DNA from: Synergistaceae bacterium
GTDB taxonomy: Bacteria > Synergistota > Synergistia > Synergistales > Aminobacteriaceae
Direction: 5' to 3'
Assembly (NCBI GenBank): GCA_009783355.1
Contig: WRHH01000010.1
Span: 1-64,000 of the forward strand
DNA: 64,000 bases
Part shown: positions 1-8,454 of the stretch, in pieces
Position numbering within the stretch: position 1 is the first letter of the stretch
Layout: the number at the start of each line of letters is the position of its first letter
Position numbers and translations under genes: made by a program
The notes under the pieces: model-generated
The model's input: the letters and a program-made list of their open reading frames with translations, nothing else
Database searches by the model: none
What the model was told of the DNA's origin: nothing

Positions 1-43
1 TGATGATATATCCAAAAGATACGAGGCACTGCACTTAAGTCAT

Positions 44-122
44 TGAACCGCCGTATACCGAACGGTACGTACGGTGGTGTGAGAGGACGGCTGCTCAACT
101 AATGAGTAGCCTCCTACTCGAT
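44..122 (+). mobile_element. Group II intron 3' end (domains V and VI)
   Basis: Domain V of a group II self-splicing intron can be folded directly. A 9-bp lower helix pairs 47-55 with 70-78, a two-base bulge lies at 68-69, and a four-bp upper helix (56-59 with 64-67) closes the tetraloop GAAC. The 3' strand GTACGTACGG matches classic bacterial domain V sequences. Domain VI follows as a 9-bp helix, 89-97 with 103-111, and the intron should end near CTACTCGAT at about 122. The rest of the intron, including any reverse transcriptase gene, lies before the window start. The downstream exon is a dispersed intergenic repeat, so no gene is interrupted on this side. Confidence 0.8.
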
Positions 123-126
123 TCTT

Positions 127-232
127 CCTGACCTCCGCGGCACTCGGTCTTCCTGACCGTCGGCCGCTCCCGGTCGTCCTGACCTCCGCGGCACTCGGTC
201 TTCCTGACCGTCGCTGGCTCGTTGATTGTTTG
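127..232. repeat. Dispersed GC-rich repeat, 51-bp unit in tandem
   Basis: A unit starting CCTGACCTCCGCGG occurs at 127 and again at 178 (period 51 bp). A diverged single copy lies at about 26390-26460 between pstS and a radical SAM gene, ending in the same TGCCGCC-type sequence. Both copies are intergenic and contain CGGTC/GACCG inverted words. It is a dispersed noncoding element of unknown function, here carrying the group II intron. Confidence 0.65.
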
Positions 233-299
233 CCGCCCGTTTAATTAATTAATCAACAAAACCGAAAATGTAAATGGGGTGTACGCATATTAAAAAATG

Positions 300-548
300 A
301 CCGAACTCGTTAATTCTTATCGTTTTATATTTTATACGTGAAAAATTTTTTAAAAAATTCTTAAAAATATTTTTATTATTTAGTGTTCACAAGTGTTTTG
401 TGTGTTATTCGCAATATGCACTTATCCACAAAACCCATAACAATGCTATGTAATTGGCTCATATTTGAATTGTTATCCACAGACTTTTCCACTTATCCAC
501 ACTTGACATAATTCAAATTTTGTTTTTCGGCTTTGCCACTGTGGAAAA
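300..548. other. Candidate replication origin or DnaA-box cluster
   Basis: Three perfect DnaA boxes TTATCCACA lie in the same direction at 422-430, 473-481 and 493-501, and a one-mismatch box lies on the opposite strand at 540-548. Immediately upstream, about 320-385 is extremely AT-rich with runs of A and T, as expected of a duplex-unwinding element. This arrangement is typical of oriC. Against it, no dnaA, dnaN, rpmH or mnmG gene is adjacent. The alternative is a DnaA-controlled promoter for the downstream envelope gene. Confidence 0.5.
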
Positions 549-560
549 AAAGAGGTAAAA

Positions 561-3500
561 ATGCTTTTTAAATGGTTGAAAAAAATAATTATATTCATTT
601 CGGTAATTATCCTTGCGGTTCTCGTTGTTGCAGTATGGTGCGTCGGCGCCGGCAGCGGCTTCCGTATGCTGTTGAGTTTTCTCGACAAGTCAGAGTACGA
701 TATGCCGTTCCACATTTATTTTAATGAGGTAGATGGCTCAATATTGAATGGGTTTACCATATCCGGCGTTACTGTAATATCCGGCGACGCGGTTCCCGGT
801 ACGGGCAGATATTCTTTGTTGGGATCCGGTTCATTAAAGGGAATGGGCGCCGAGAAATTGATAGAAGCCGATAGGCTTACCTTGAAGCTTAATCTTCCTT
901 TTTCAGGGCATAGCGTGTTCATTCCGAAACTCGTGATGATAGAAGGAGCAGAGTCTGACTTTAATGAACTATCCTCTCTCTTGAGTTATGCTATGAACGT
1001 AGACGGCGGCGGCGGCAGCCCTGTACTTATTGACTTTATCCTAAAATCAAGCGGCGTTTACAATATCCCGAATATGAACCCTGTCAGTATTTCTGAAATC
1101 TCGCTATCCAGTAAAGGAAACCTGAAACTGGATATTGATGTAGGCGGTATAAATATTAGCGCCGACCAGATAATACCGCTTGAGCAATACTTCGATTTGC
1201 GGATAGATTCCGTTGATGTAAAGATAGGTTCTGCAGGCAGGATAAACCTTGACCTTGCGTTCATCCCATTTACGAGAATATTTGCTGATTACAATGAAAT
1301 TAGCATTTCGGATCTGCTCAGCATGTTCAAAGTCTCGTTTGACGCGGACGGAACAACCGCAGGGAATTCGTATGTTCAGTTCTCTGATAGTGGAATGAGC
1401 GCGTCCGGCGATTTAAAATTAAATGAGCTTAAAGTCTCCGGCGTCCCGATAAGTTCGTTTTCTTCCGCATGGAATTATAACGACAGTGACAAGTTACTTA
1501 AGTTCCCTAAAATAGGCGCGACTATTCGCGGAATGGAGGATCTAAAAGGCTGGGCTTTCATGAACACAGAGAGCGCAGGCGGTAAATTTTACCTCGCTGG
1601 AGAAAATTTGTCACTATCAGGCCTTGAAAGAACATTCAATTTGGATTACCCGGTAGAGGGGGAAAAAGGTAGTTTTCACGTAAAAATGGAATTTTTGAAG
1701 GAAAACATTTCGGGGGATATAGGAATAGCGATCCCTTCTATTGTGATTGAAAAACAAAAAATCGACAACGTTTCTCTAGCAATAAGCGTAAAAAATGGAG
1801 TTGCTGAAGGCAATTTCAGAGCAAGTCTTTTCGGCGCGCCGATAAACGGTTCGGGATATTTTTCCCTCTTGCCCCCGTATAACATTAATCTGAATTCTAT
1901 GATATCGGGGGTAGAAAGTTCAAAGCTCGCATTTTTTATTCCGTCAATGGCGGACGCTTTTCCGCAGGGCAAAATAACTGCTGATATAAAACTTAATGGA
2001 ACTCTTGATTCAATTCAGGCGGATGGTACTATTAAATCTGAAAAACTCTCCTTATACGGATTGGACTTTCAGAAATTATCTCTTTCCATGAACTCTCATG
2101 AGCCGGGAATAGTGAATTATAAAATAACCTCTTCAGGCGGCGCTGCTATAAATACTAGCGGACAAATAAACTTTTCGGAGCAGCAGCTCAAAGGAAACGG
2201 AAGTTTAACGATTGACGCAGGCAGAGTGACCGCTTTGAAGAAATATGAAACCGTCGGGAAAATAAGTTCGGAATTCGATATCGCCGGAAGTTTTTCAGAT
2301 CCTGTAATTCGTATAAAGCTGAGCGGCAAGAACAACAGTTATTATGGCGTTCCTATAATGGAGAGCCGGGTTTCAGCTGATTATTCCAAAGGAACGCTTG
2401 GAATAATCGAATCAAGTTTTCAGCTTGATTCAAAAAGTTTCGTATGGATAAAGGGCAATGTTTCGCGCATCGCCGCAGAACCTGTAATTAATGTTTTCGG
2501 TACGGTAAAAAATTACCCTCTCGCGCTTCACGGGATAAACGGAAGAGTAAATGGTCAGTTTAAGGTATCAGGAACAGCTTCAACTGCTGCTATAACGGGC
2601 AATCTTGACTGCATTGCCGAAGATGGAACAGGTATTAGCGTTAAAATTTCCGGGACGACAAAAGCGATAACGATTGAAATAAGCGACTCAGCAATTGCGG
2701 GGGGGAGTCTAAGCGGTAAAGGCGCCATCGGTTTCTCCGGTAAAGACTCGCCTTCAATTGACTTCGATATAAATGCCGTAAATATCAGAGTAAGTGACAT
2801 TTTAAAAGCACATAAGGTAGACGCTCCTTTGGGCGGAATTTTTACCGGTAAGATAAAAGTAGAGGGCGCAATAGCCTCGCCTAAAGCCGAACTTACGTCG
2901 CAATACCCTCTCACTTTGAACAAATTACTGTTGGACAATCTATATATAAGGCTTTCCGCAGGGAAAGGAGGAGATATCGCTCTATACGCAAAAACTCTGC
3001 TTGGGGAAGTCATTGATCTGGAATTTAACGGCAGTATCCAAAAGGGAAAAAATGGTTTGGTATTCAATCTCGAAAGCAACAATATTAGTATAGATGAGCT
3101 TACACAAATAAGTTATCCGACTCTTCGCGGCAATATTGAGGGCTCCGCAAAATTTTTAGCCAATATCGAAATGTATCCAAAAGGCAAAATGACTTACACT
3201 TTAGAGATGCCTCAACTGGAAGCGTTTGGTTTTTCCTTGGCGGCGTTGCGCGTTCCATTTGAATATGCAGGCGATGAAATAAGATATAGAGTTGATCGCG
3301 GAAATATTGGCGGAGCATTGATTTTTGGAGAAGGCGCTGTAAATCTGAAAAATGACGAATGGAAAGCTTCATTCTCAATAAAGGATATATATCTTGAAAA
3401 ACTTGCTGAACACATACTTTCTCCTATGGGAGGGAAACTGACGGGAAGAGGGGAAGCGCAATTTGAACTTAACGGAAAAATTGGAATGTTCGCAGGCGTT

Positions 3501-4127
3501 TTCGGTCTCGGTTCCTTCTCTGCCTCAAACGGCTCTTTACAGGGACTTCAGGGTATGGAAAAGATAAACAAGGAAAAAAAGTTTGAATTTAGTTCGATAA
3601 ACGGAAATTTTTTCTTTAACGGTAATGATGTGAACATTAATTCCGGCGCCATAAACGCGCAGGCAGGCGATAAATTGTTCAGGTATATTAGATTCTCGGG
3701 ACCGCTTGGAATCAGCGGAAAAGGTATGAATCTAAATTTTGCCGCAAGAATAGACGTTGAAGTCTTGAAGGTGCTTATAAACGCTTTTGAGGGGCTCGTC
3801 AGCCTTGCAAGCGGCGGAAATGCGTTGCTGAACCCTGCCCGCGCTGTTACTGAGAAGGTGCTTGGAATTAAAATCAATAGTTTTAATGATGTTACATTTG
3901 ATCTGCAAGGGAGCTGGGATTCCCCCGTATTTAATAACTTTAAGCTTGATAAGCAAATGTCAGGAGTTTACGAATGGGGTAAAAATAGTAATGGTAGTAA
4001 CCAGGATCACAGAAGGTTCGGCATAAAAGTAAATATTCCGGTTGGCCCCGGTTCGTCAGATTCAAGCCTCAAGGATGCATTGCAACAAGGCATATTCGAC
4101 ACGTTGTTTGATAGTATAGCTCCATAG
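561..4127 (+). CDS. TamB/AsmA-like envelope protein
   Basis: This 1188-aa protein starts with a single membrane anchor (about residues 9-30). It continues as a very long, Gly/Ser/Asn-rich chain of alternating short hydrophobic strands, the texture of AsmA/TamB proteins that form an elongated beta-groove between inner and outer membrane. The C-terminus carries the typical wording LQGSWDSPVFNNFKL. Known relatives move phospholipids or help assemble outer-membrane proteins. The ATG at 561 follows AGAGGT. No omp85/TamA partner is adjacent, and an exported FAD oxidoreductase follows 29 bp later. Family assignment rests on architecture and C-terminal wording, so the exact subfamily is uncertain. 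Confidence 0.7.
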   Translation: MLFKWLKKIIIFISVIILAVLVVAVWCVGAGSGFRMLLSFLDKSEYDMPFHIYFNEVDGSILNGFTISGVTVISGDAVPGTGRYSLLGSGSLKGMGAEKLIEADRLTLKLNLPFSGHSVFIPKLVMIEGAESDFNELSSLLSYAMNVDGGGGSPVLIDFILKSSGVYNIPNMNPVSISEISLSSKGNLKLDIDVGGINISADQIIPLEQYFDLRIDSVDVKIGSAGRINLDLAFIPFTRIFADYNEISISDLLSMFKVSFDADGTTAGNSYVQFSDSGMSASGDLKLNELKVSGVPISSFSSAWNYNDSDKLLKFPKIGATIRGMEDLKGWAFMNTESAGGKFYLAGENLSLSGLERTFNLDYPVEGEKGSFHVKMEFLKENISGDIGIAIPSIVIEKQKIDNVSLAISVKNGVAEGNFRASLFGAPINGSGYFSLLPPYNINLNSMISGVESSKLAFFIPSMADAFPQGKITADIKLNGTLDSIQADGTIKSEKLSLYGLDFQKLSLSMNSHEPGIVNYKITSSGGAAINTSGQINFSEQQLKGNGSLTIDAGRVTALKKYETVGKISSEFDIAGSFSDPVIRIKLSGKNNSYYGVPIMESRVSADYSKGTLGIIESSFQLDSKSFVWIKGNVSRIAAEPVINVFGTVKNYPLALHGINGRVNGQFKVSGTASTAAITGNLDCIAEDGTGISVKISGTTKAITIEISDSAIAGGSLSGKGAIGFSGKDSPSIDFDINAVNIRVSDILKAHKVDAPLGGIFTGKIKVEGAIASPKAELTSQYPLTLNKLLLDNLYIRLSAGKGGDIALYAKTLLGEVIDLEFNGSIQKGKNGLVFNLESNNISIDELTQISYPTLRGNIEGSAKFLANIEMYPKGKMTYTLEMPQLEAFGFSLAALRVPFEYAGDEIRYRVDRGNIGGALIFGEGAVNLKNDEWKASFSIKDIYLEKLAEHILSPMGGKLTGRGEAQFELNGKIGMFAGVFGLGSFSASNGSLQGLQGMEKINKEKKFEFSSINGNFFFNGNDVNINSGAINAQAGDKLFRYIRFSGPLGISGKGMNLNFAARIDVEVLKVLINAFEGLVSLASGGNALLNPARAVTEKVLGIKINSFNDVTFDLQGSWDSPVFNNFKLDKQMSGVYEWGKNSNGSNQDHRRFGIKVNIPVGPGSSDSSLKDALQQGIFDTLFDSIAP

Positions 4128-4156
4128 TAATAGTTGATTTCAAGGAGAGCTGATAT

Positions 4157-6118
4157 ATGTTATTACACGGCAAAAATTTCTTAATTCGCTTTTTTATCGT
4201 AATAGCTTTGTTTTTTACCTCTTTGGATTGTTTCGCAGCTCAGCTTGAGTATGACGTTGTTATAGCCGGCGCCGGAGCGGGCGGAATAACTGCGGCAATA
4301 CAAGCCGCCCGCATTGGGGCGACTGTCCTTGTCGTAGAGGAATCGTCGTGGATAGGCGGACAGATGACAGCGGCAGGCGTCACGACTATGGATGATATAA
4401 GCGATCAGAAGAGCGGGATTTATCTTGAATTTACGAGAGCTATTGAGAAGTTTTACCAAGAACGTAATAAATCTCCCAATATGGGCTATTTTGGGGCGCG
4501 CACGATATCGTTTGAGCCCAAAGTTGGAGAGATGAAACTGTACGAGCTTGTTGAAAAAGTCCGTAAATCCGGCGCCAAGCTTGACATAATGCTCAGGACG
4601 CGGATAAAAAGCGTTGAGCTTGATGGTGTGAAAATCACCGGAATTAAAACGGAAACGGATGAAATTAAAAGTAAAGTATTGATAGACGCGACGGAATACG
4701 GTGATATCATTCCTATGGCAGGGGCGCCGTATCGCGCCGGGAATTCGGTCTCTCCGCTCGTCAATCCGGAAGCTATGATTCAGGACATCACTTGGACTGC
4801 TGTTATAAAACACTATCCAAGAGGCGTCCCGGAGCATTTGAAGGCAAAGTCTTATCTGGTAAATTACAGAGAGGAGCATAAGAGGAATTATTCCCGTTAC
4901 CTCACGACTGGTGGAGGGGACAATCCATGGAAGCTTCCTGTAAATTTCGTGACGCATAACGCTTACCGCGCTATTCCGGACTCTTCGGTTCCGGGGTTTT
5001 ACGACGGGCGAAAAGAAAACTGGAGAAAGATAACAAAGACAGGACTAAACTTTGCAAATGATTATCCCGGGCGTATAGGTTGGGATAAAGGGCGTTCCGG
5101 TCTTCCGGTGAAGTACCTTGATGAAGCGGAACTGCGCAGGATAGTGAATCGCCGAGCGCTTATAAAGACGCTCAATTATATTTATTACATTCAGCATGAG
5201 CTTAATGGAGCGGGGAGTAATTGGTCGGTTGCGGACGACGAGTATTATTCCGACGAGGCGCTGGATTTAATTAGCGACATGGCGCCGCCGGAGTGGCATG
5301 AGATTATCCGGCGTATGCCAGTAATACCTTATGTGAGGGAATCCAGAAGAATTTTGGGCGATAACACATTAACCTCAGAGGCGCTTCTGAAAAACTCCCT
5401 CAGTTACCGTGACGGAAAAACTAATCTTGAGTTCGCGGACGCCATAGCGATAGGACGTTATAATATAGACCTTCATAACTCGGGCGAACCTGCGGATATG
5501 GAAACTTCGCTTGGAGAGAATGCAGCCTCTATAGAAATAAACCGTCCGCGGGCAAATTTTCAGGTTCCGTTGAATATACTTATCCCTGTTGAGTTAGACG
5601 GTTTTATAGCCGCGGAGAAGAACCTTTCAATGTCGAGGCTTGCAGCTGGAGCATTGCGCCTCCAGCCCATATGTATGATGACAGGGCAAGCTGCGGGAGC
5701 GCTCGCTGCAGTTGCCGCGAGGGAAAATATCAGTCCGCGTTCTGTTCCGGCAATAAAGATTCAATGGGAGCTGTTGAAGGAGGGAGTGTGTTTATCGCTT
5801 GCTAAATTTCGTGACGTCCCGCAAGGGCACAAATACAACGCGGCAGTTCAACTGGCATTGTTGCACAAGTTGCTAGCCCCTCTTTCTTATCCTCACAACC
5901 CTTCATATAACAAGAGCGGATCCGATAACAGGACTCTTGGCATACCTCTCGTAAAGGGACCTCCTCTTGGCACGTTCGGGATAGACCGGCCTATTTCTGA
6001 AAAAGACAGGAAACAATTGCTCAGTAAAGTGCCGCAGGGATTCAGGTTACCTAAAAAAGCGACGAGAGGAGAGGCTCTTGACATAATTGTTAAAGCGATA
6101 GTGAACAGTCGTCCTTAA
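4157..6118 (+). CDS. Exported FAD-dependent oxidoreductase
   Basis: A Sec-type signal peptide (residues 1-28, ending CFAA) precedes a Rossmann dinucleotide-binding start with GAGAGG at residues 38-43 and an acidic strand end at VVEESS. A WIGGQM segment follows, typical of the FAD_oxidored (pfam12831-type) family. At 653 aa the length suits that family, whose members include uncharacterised periplasmic enzymes near polysaccharide or redox genes. The substrate cannot be read from sequence. AAGGAGAG upstream supports the ATG. It lies 29 bp after the TamB-like gene and may be cotranscribed with it. Confidence 0.75.
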   Translation: MLLHGKNFLIRFFIVIALFFTSLDCFAAQLEYDVVIAGAGAGGITAAIQAARIGATVLVVEESSWIGGQMTAAGVTTMDDISDQKSGIYLEFTRAIEKFYQERNKSPNMGYFGARTISFEPKVGEMKLYELVEKVRKSGAKLDIMLRTRIKSVELDGVKITGIKTETDEIKSKVLIDATEYGDIIPMAGAPYRAGNSVSPLVNPEAMIQDITWTAVIKHYPRGVPEHLKAKSYLVNYREEHKRNYSRYLTTGGGDNPWKLPVNFVTHNAYRAIPDSSVPGFYDGRKENWRKITKTGLNFANDYPGRIGWDKGRSGLPVKYLDEAELRRIVNRRALIKTLNYIYYIQHELNGAGSNWSVADDEYYSDEALDLISDMAPPEWHEIIRRMPVIPYVRESRRILGDNTLTSEALLKNSLSYRDGKTNLEFADAIAIGRYNIDLHNSGEPADMETSLGENAASIEINRPRANFQVPLNILIPVELDGFIAAEKNLSMSRLAAGALRLQPICMMTGQAAGALAAVAARENISPRSVPAIKIQWELLKEGVCLSLAKFRDVPQGHKYNAAVQLALLHKLLAPLSYPHNPSYNKSGSDNRTLGIPLVKGPPLGTFGIDRPISEKDRKQLLSKVPQGFRLPKKATRGEALDIIVKAIVNSRP

Positions 6119-6485
6119 TGACATTAGCGCTTGCAGGAGAATGCCCCGCCCTTCACATGGAATATTTAAAAAAAAATGCAACAGTTTCATTAAATTATAG
6201 ATATTTTATGCTATATTACTTAGACATAAATTTTACAAATGCATAATGATTAATAATTCGAAAAATATGTTATTATATCCAATAGTTTAGTATATTCCAG
6301 TAAATTAGTATTTTTGAATTAATTTACAACCGGGGAGCAACTAATGGCGATAATATAGCTACCACTCGAAGATTCAATTTTTGGTGAAATACGCAGTAGA
6401 TCTGCTGGAAATATGAATGAATGCCCGCACTATAGCTTAGCGGGTATTTGCCTTACACCTTAAAGAATAAAAGGAGTGGTTTAAG
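6119..6485. other. AT-rich intergenic region with a leader hairpin
   Basis: No gene is seen. The first part is AT-rich and could hold a promoter. Near the downstream gene a 7-bp hairpin pairs 6422-6428 with 6440-6446 (core CCCGC/GCGGG), and a smaller GCAG/CTGC hairpin lies just before it. The leader from about 6330 is less AT-rich than its surroundings. I matched it to no known riboswitch class. Confidence 0.35.
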
Positions 6486-6890
6486 ATGGGCGTTTTTCCT
6501 CTAAGCATTGAAAGAATTATTGCAGAAAATAGAATTACGGACGCAGTTTTCCGCAGATCCTGGTCGTGGAAGAATTACATTATGCAGTATTTATATATAG
6601 TCGCAATTATCGCATTAGTGATTACATACGACTATAATAGGCAAATTTTGTCGGTGCCTTTATGGGTGTATGGCCTTGTCAGCGTAGTGTTTATTGCAGT
6701 GCGTATCGCCTTTAATATCACTGCTAACAAAGACGCCACTGAAATTGAGGACGGGATTATAAAAGGTATTCTTCACGAAAATGAAGCTGAGAATCAAGTA
6801 TATTGCCGTGATGAAATAAAGGAGAGATTGCTGTTAGAGTCCCATATAAGGCACTTCCGGACAAAACTTAATGAAATAGAATCATGGTGA
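6486..6890 (+). CDS. Small two-helix membrane protein, unknown
   Basis: A 134-aa protein of no recognised family. Two hydrophobic segments (about residues 30-50 and 56-76) are followed by a charged, probably cytoplasmic tail. AAAGGAGTGG precedes the ATG by about 10 bases. The next gene encodes another two-helix protein with charged tails, so the two may act together, but nothing in the sequence gives a function. Confidence 0.6.
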   Translation: MGVFPLSIERIIAENRITDAVFRRSWSWKNYIMQYLYIVAIIALVITYDYNRQILSVPLWVYGLVSVVFIAVRIAFNITANKDATEIEDGIIKGILHENEAENQVYCRDEIKERLLLESHIRHFRTKLNEIESW

Positions 6891-6982
6891 TAGTTTTAAA
6901 AATTTAAAATACGTGAGATAGTCTTAGTTATCCACTCTACATTAACAATACTTGGTACGGGTTTTGAAATGGAGTGATTAAG

Positions 6983-7474
6983 TTGATTTCTGTTCACATG
7001 AAGAGTAGTTTGATTGAAAATGAACAAGAGAAAAAGACAGAGTTTCACGAACATAAGAAAAAAACAGAGCCCCGTCAAACACAGCGAAAAACTAATTGGC
7101 ATTTAATATTGCTACTTATTTCTGCGGTAGCTGTAATAACCTTTGATATTGCTATCTATATGCAAAAAGGCCTTGAGGGTCTTACTCTTAAATTATTGTT
7201 GATAATCGTTTGCATTGTATTCAGTTGTTATTTTATGCGCTTTTTCGTTGATATTTATATAGAAAGAAAACTTAGCATAAAAGAAGAGGAGGCAATCAAA
7301 CAAATTGTTAAAAGAATGTACGCTGAGGACAGAAGAACAAAAAGCAGCAATATTAAAGAACAGGATAGATTAAAACATAACATGAGAATTAGCTCGCACT
7401 ATTCAGATCGTGACAAAATAAAACACCATGCAAGGAATTCATTAGTCGGGATATTTCATAAACAAGGTTCCTAA
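6983..7474 (+). CDS. Small two-helix membrane protein, unknown
   Basis: About 163 aa with a Lys/Glu-rich N-terminus, two hydrophobic segments (LILLLISAVAVITF and a second near LLLIIVCIVFSCYF), then a basic coiled-coil-like tail. I prefer a TTG start at 6983, six bases after GGAGTG; GTG 6974 and ATG 6998 are alternatives in the same frame. Its layout resembles the preceding 134-aa protein, suggesting a pair. queH starts four bases after its stop. No family recognised. Confidence 0.5.
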   Translation: MISVHMKSSLIENEQEKKTEFHEHKKKTEPRQTQRKTNWHLILLLISAVAVITFDIAIYMQKGLEGLTLKLLLIIVCIVFSCYFMRFFVDIYIERKLSIKEEEAIKQIVKRMYAEDRRTKSSNIKEQDRLKHNMRISSHYSDRDKIKHHARNSLVGIFHKQGS

Positions 7475-7477
7475 ATA

Positions 7478-8050
7478 TTGAGTCCCATAGATTATAAATT
7501 AATGCTTCATATATGTTGCGCCCCCGACGCCACCGTCCCGTGGACGGAACTCAGCCTCATTGAAAACCTGAATCTTGTTGGATACTTTTATGGTTCAAAT
7601 ATTCATCCACCCGAAGAATATGACAAACGCAGAAATGCCGTGGAAATATTGATGGACAGCGTCAAGGGACAGTGTATTTTTCCGGCGCCGACGCCCCTGT
7701 CATGGCTCGACTCAGTGCGCGCGCTTGCGGATGAGCCCGAGGGAGGGAAAAGGTGCGCTCTATGCTTCAGGCTGCAGCTTGACTGCACTGCGCGGGCTGC
7801 AGTCAATTCCGGCTGCTCTCACATGTGTACGACTCTTACTATAAGCCCTCACAAAGATGTTGCATTAATAAACTCCATCGGAAATGAAATCACCGAAAAT
7901 TACGGGTTGACATGGGTAGAGCGTATATGGAGAAAAAACAACGGCTTCCAGAATTCCGTCCGAATGTCGAAGGCTATTGGACTGTATCGTCAGAATTATT
8001 GCGGATGTAAGTACAGTAAAGAAAGACAGGGATTAGGGATTAGGGATTAG
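7478..8050 (+). CDS. queH: Epoxyqueuosine reductase QueH
   Basis: QueH (DUF208) reduces epoxyqueuosine to queuosine in tRNA and is the non-homologous replacement for QueG. The expected cysteines are all visible: the adjacent pair in HICCAPD (13, 14), CALC (93, 96) and YCGC (175, 177), which bind an iron-sulfur cluster and metal. At 190 aa the length is normal. The start is probably TTG at 7478, with AAGG upstream overlapping the end of the previous gene. The last eight or so codons and the TAG stop lie inside a GATTAGG heptamer array, so the original C-terminus may have been altered by the repeat. Confidence 0.88.
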   Translation: MSPIDYKLMLHICCAPDATVPWTELSLIENLNLVGYFYGSNIHPPEEYDKRRNAVEILMDSVKGQCIFPAPTPLSWLDSVRALADEPEGGKRCALCFRLQLDCTARAAVNSGCSHMCTTLTISPHKDVALINSIGNEITENYGLTWVERIWRKNNGFQNSVRMSKAIGLYRQNYCGCKYSKERQGLGIRD

Positions 8051-8105
8051 GGATTAGCAAAGACAAAAGCAAAGACAAAAGCAAAGACAAAAGCAAAGAC
8101 AAAAG
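8029..8105 (+). repeat. Heptamer array GATTAGG plus 12-bp array
   Basis: About four copies of a 7-bp unit (GATTAGG) from 8029 run into four perfect copies of a 12-bp unit CAAAGACAAAAG (8058-8105). The heptamers form the end of queH. An inverted relative sits at 8224-8268 at the 3' end of the convergent gene. Confidence 0.9.
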
Positions 8106-8268
8106 CCCATGAACTAAAGTTCGCCACAATGAATGAAATTTATCTATTTCAGGTCTTTGCGAGCCGCGTCTTTTAGCGGCGAAGCAATCCAGCGTCTTTA
8201 TTTTTAAGTTTTTAAGTTTTTTCTAATCCCTAATCCCTAATCCCTGTTTTTCCCTAATCCCTGTCTTT
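8106..8268. repeat. Dispersed hairpin element and inverted heptamer array
   Basis: 8153-8195 carries the dispersed words CTTTGCGAG and GCGAAGCAATCCAG, also found at 17757-17850, around a small hairpin GCCGC/GCGGC. 8224-8268 is TAATCCC repeated, the complement of the array at 8029. Transcripts from either convergent gene could fold the two arrays into a long imperfect stem, so the region may act as a two-way terminator. Confidence 0.6.
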
Positions 8269-8454
8269 TTCTTTTTGCAGCCATCTCTTCCATAGCCAAA
8301 GCGCCAGAATTGCCGATATCGTTCCGCCGGATAGCCCTCCGATAAGATAGGGATAATTTATTTCCATGCCAAGGAGTTTCACTCCAAAGCCCGCAAGAGC
8401 GTGCCCGAAAGCTACTACGCTCCCTATCGAAAGCATAAGAATTATTAGTCTCAT
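8254..8454 (-). CDS. Small two-helix membrane protein
   Basis: A 66-aa protein with two hydrophobic segments (LIILMLSIGSVVAFG and GGLSGGTISAILALWLW) and a basic C-terminal tail. The ATG at 8454 overlaps the TGA of the upstream DUF4143 ATPase gene as ATGA, pointing to coupled translation; an upstream TTG would give 70 aa. The final codons and the TAG stop come from a heptamer array. Function unknown. Confidence 0.5.
   Translation of the reverse strand: MRLIILMLSIGSVVAFGHALAGFGVKLLGMEINYPYLIGGLSGGTISAILALWLWKRWLQKEKDRD

Noticed and set aside
4181-4957. Long minus-strand open frame antisense to the FAD oxidoreductase
   Set aside because: It is a shadow frame: the plus strand encodes clear FAD-binding motifs and a signal peptide.
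8029-8056. GATTAGG array as telomere-like sequence
   Set aside because: It is short, internal and one of several unrelated heptamers; there is no sign of a linear end.
8058-8105. Direct 12-bp repeats resembling a small CRISPR array
   Set aside because: The copies are strictly tandem with no spacers and no cas genes are near.
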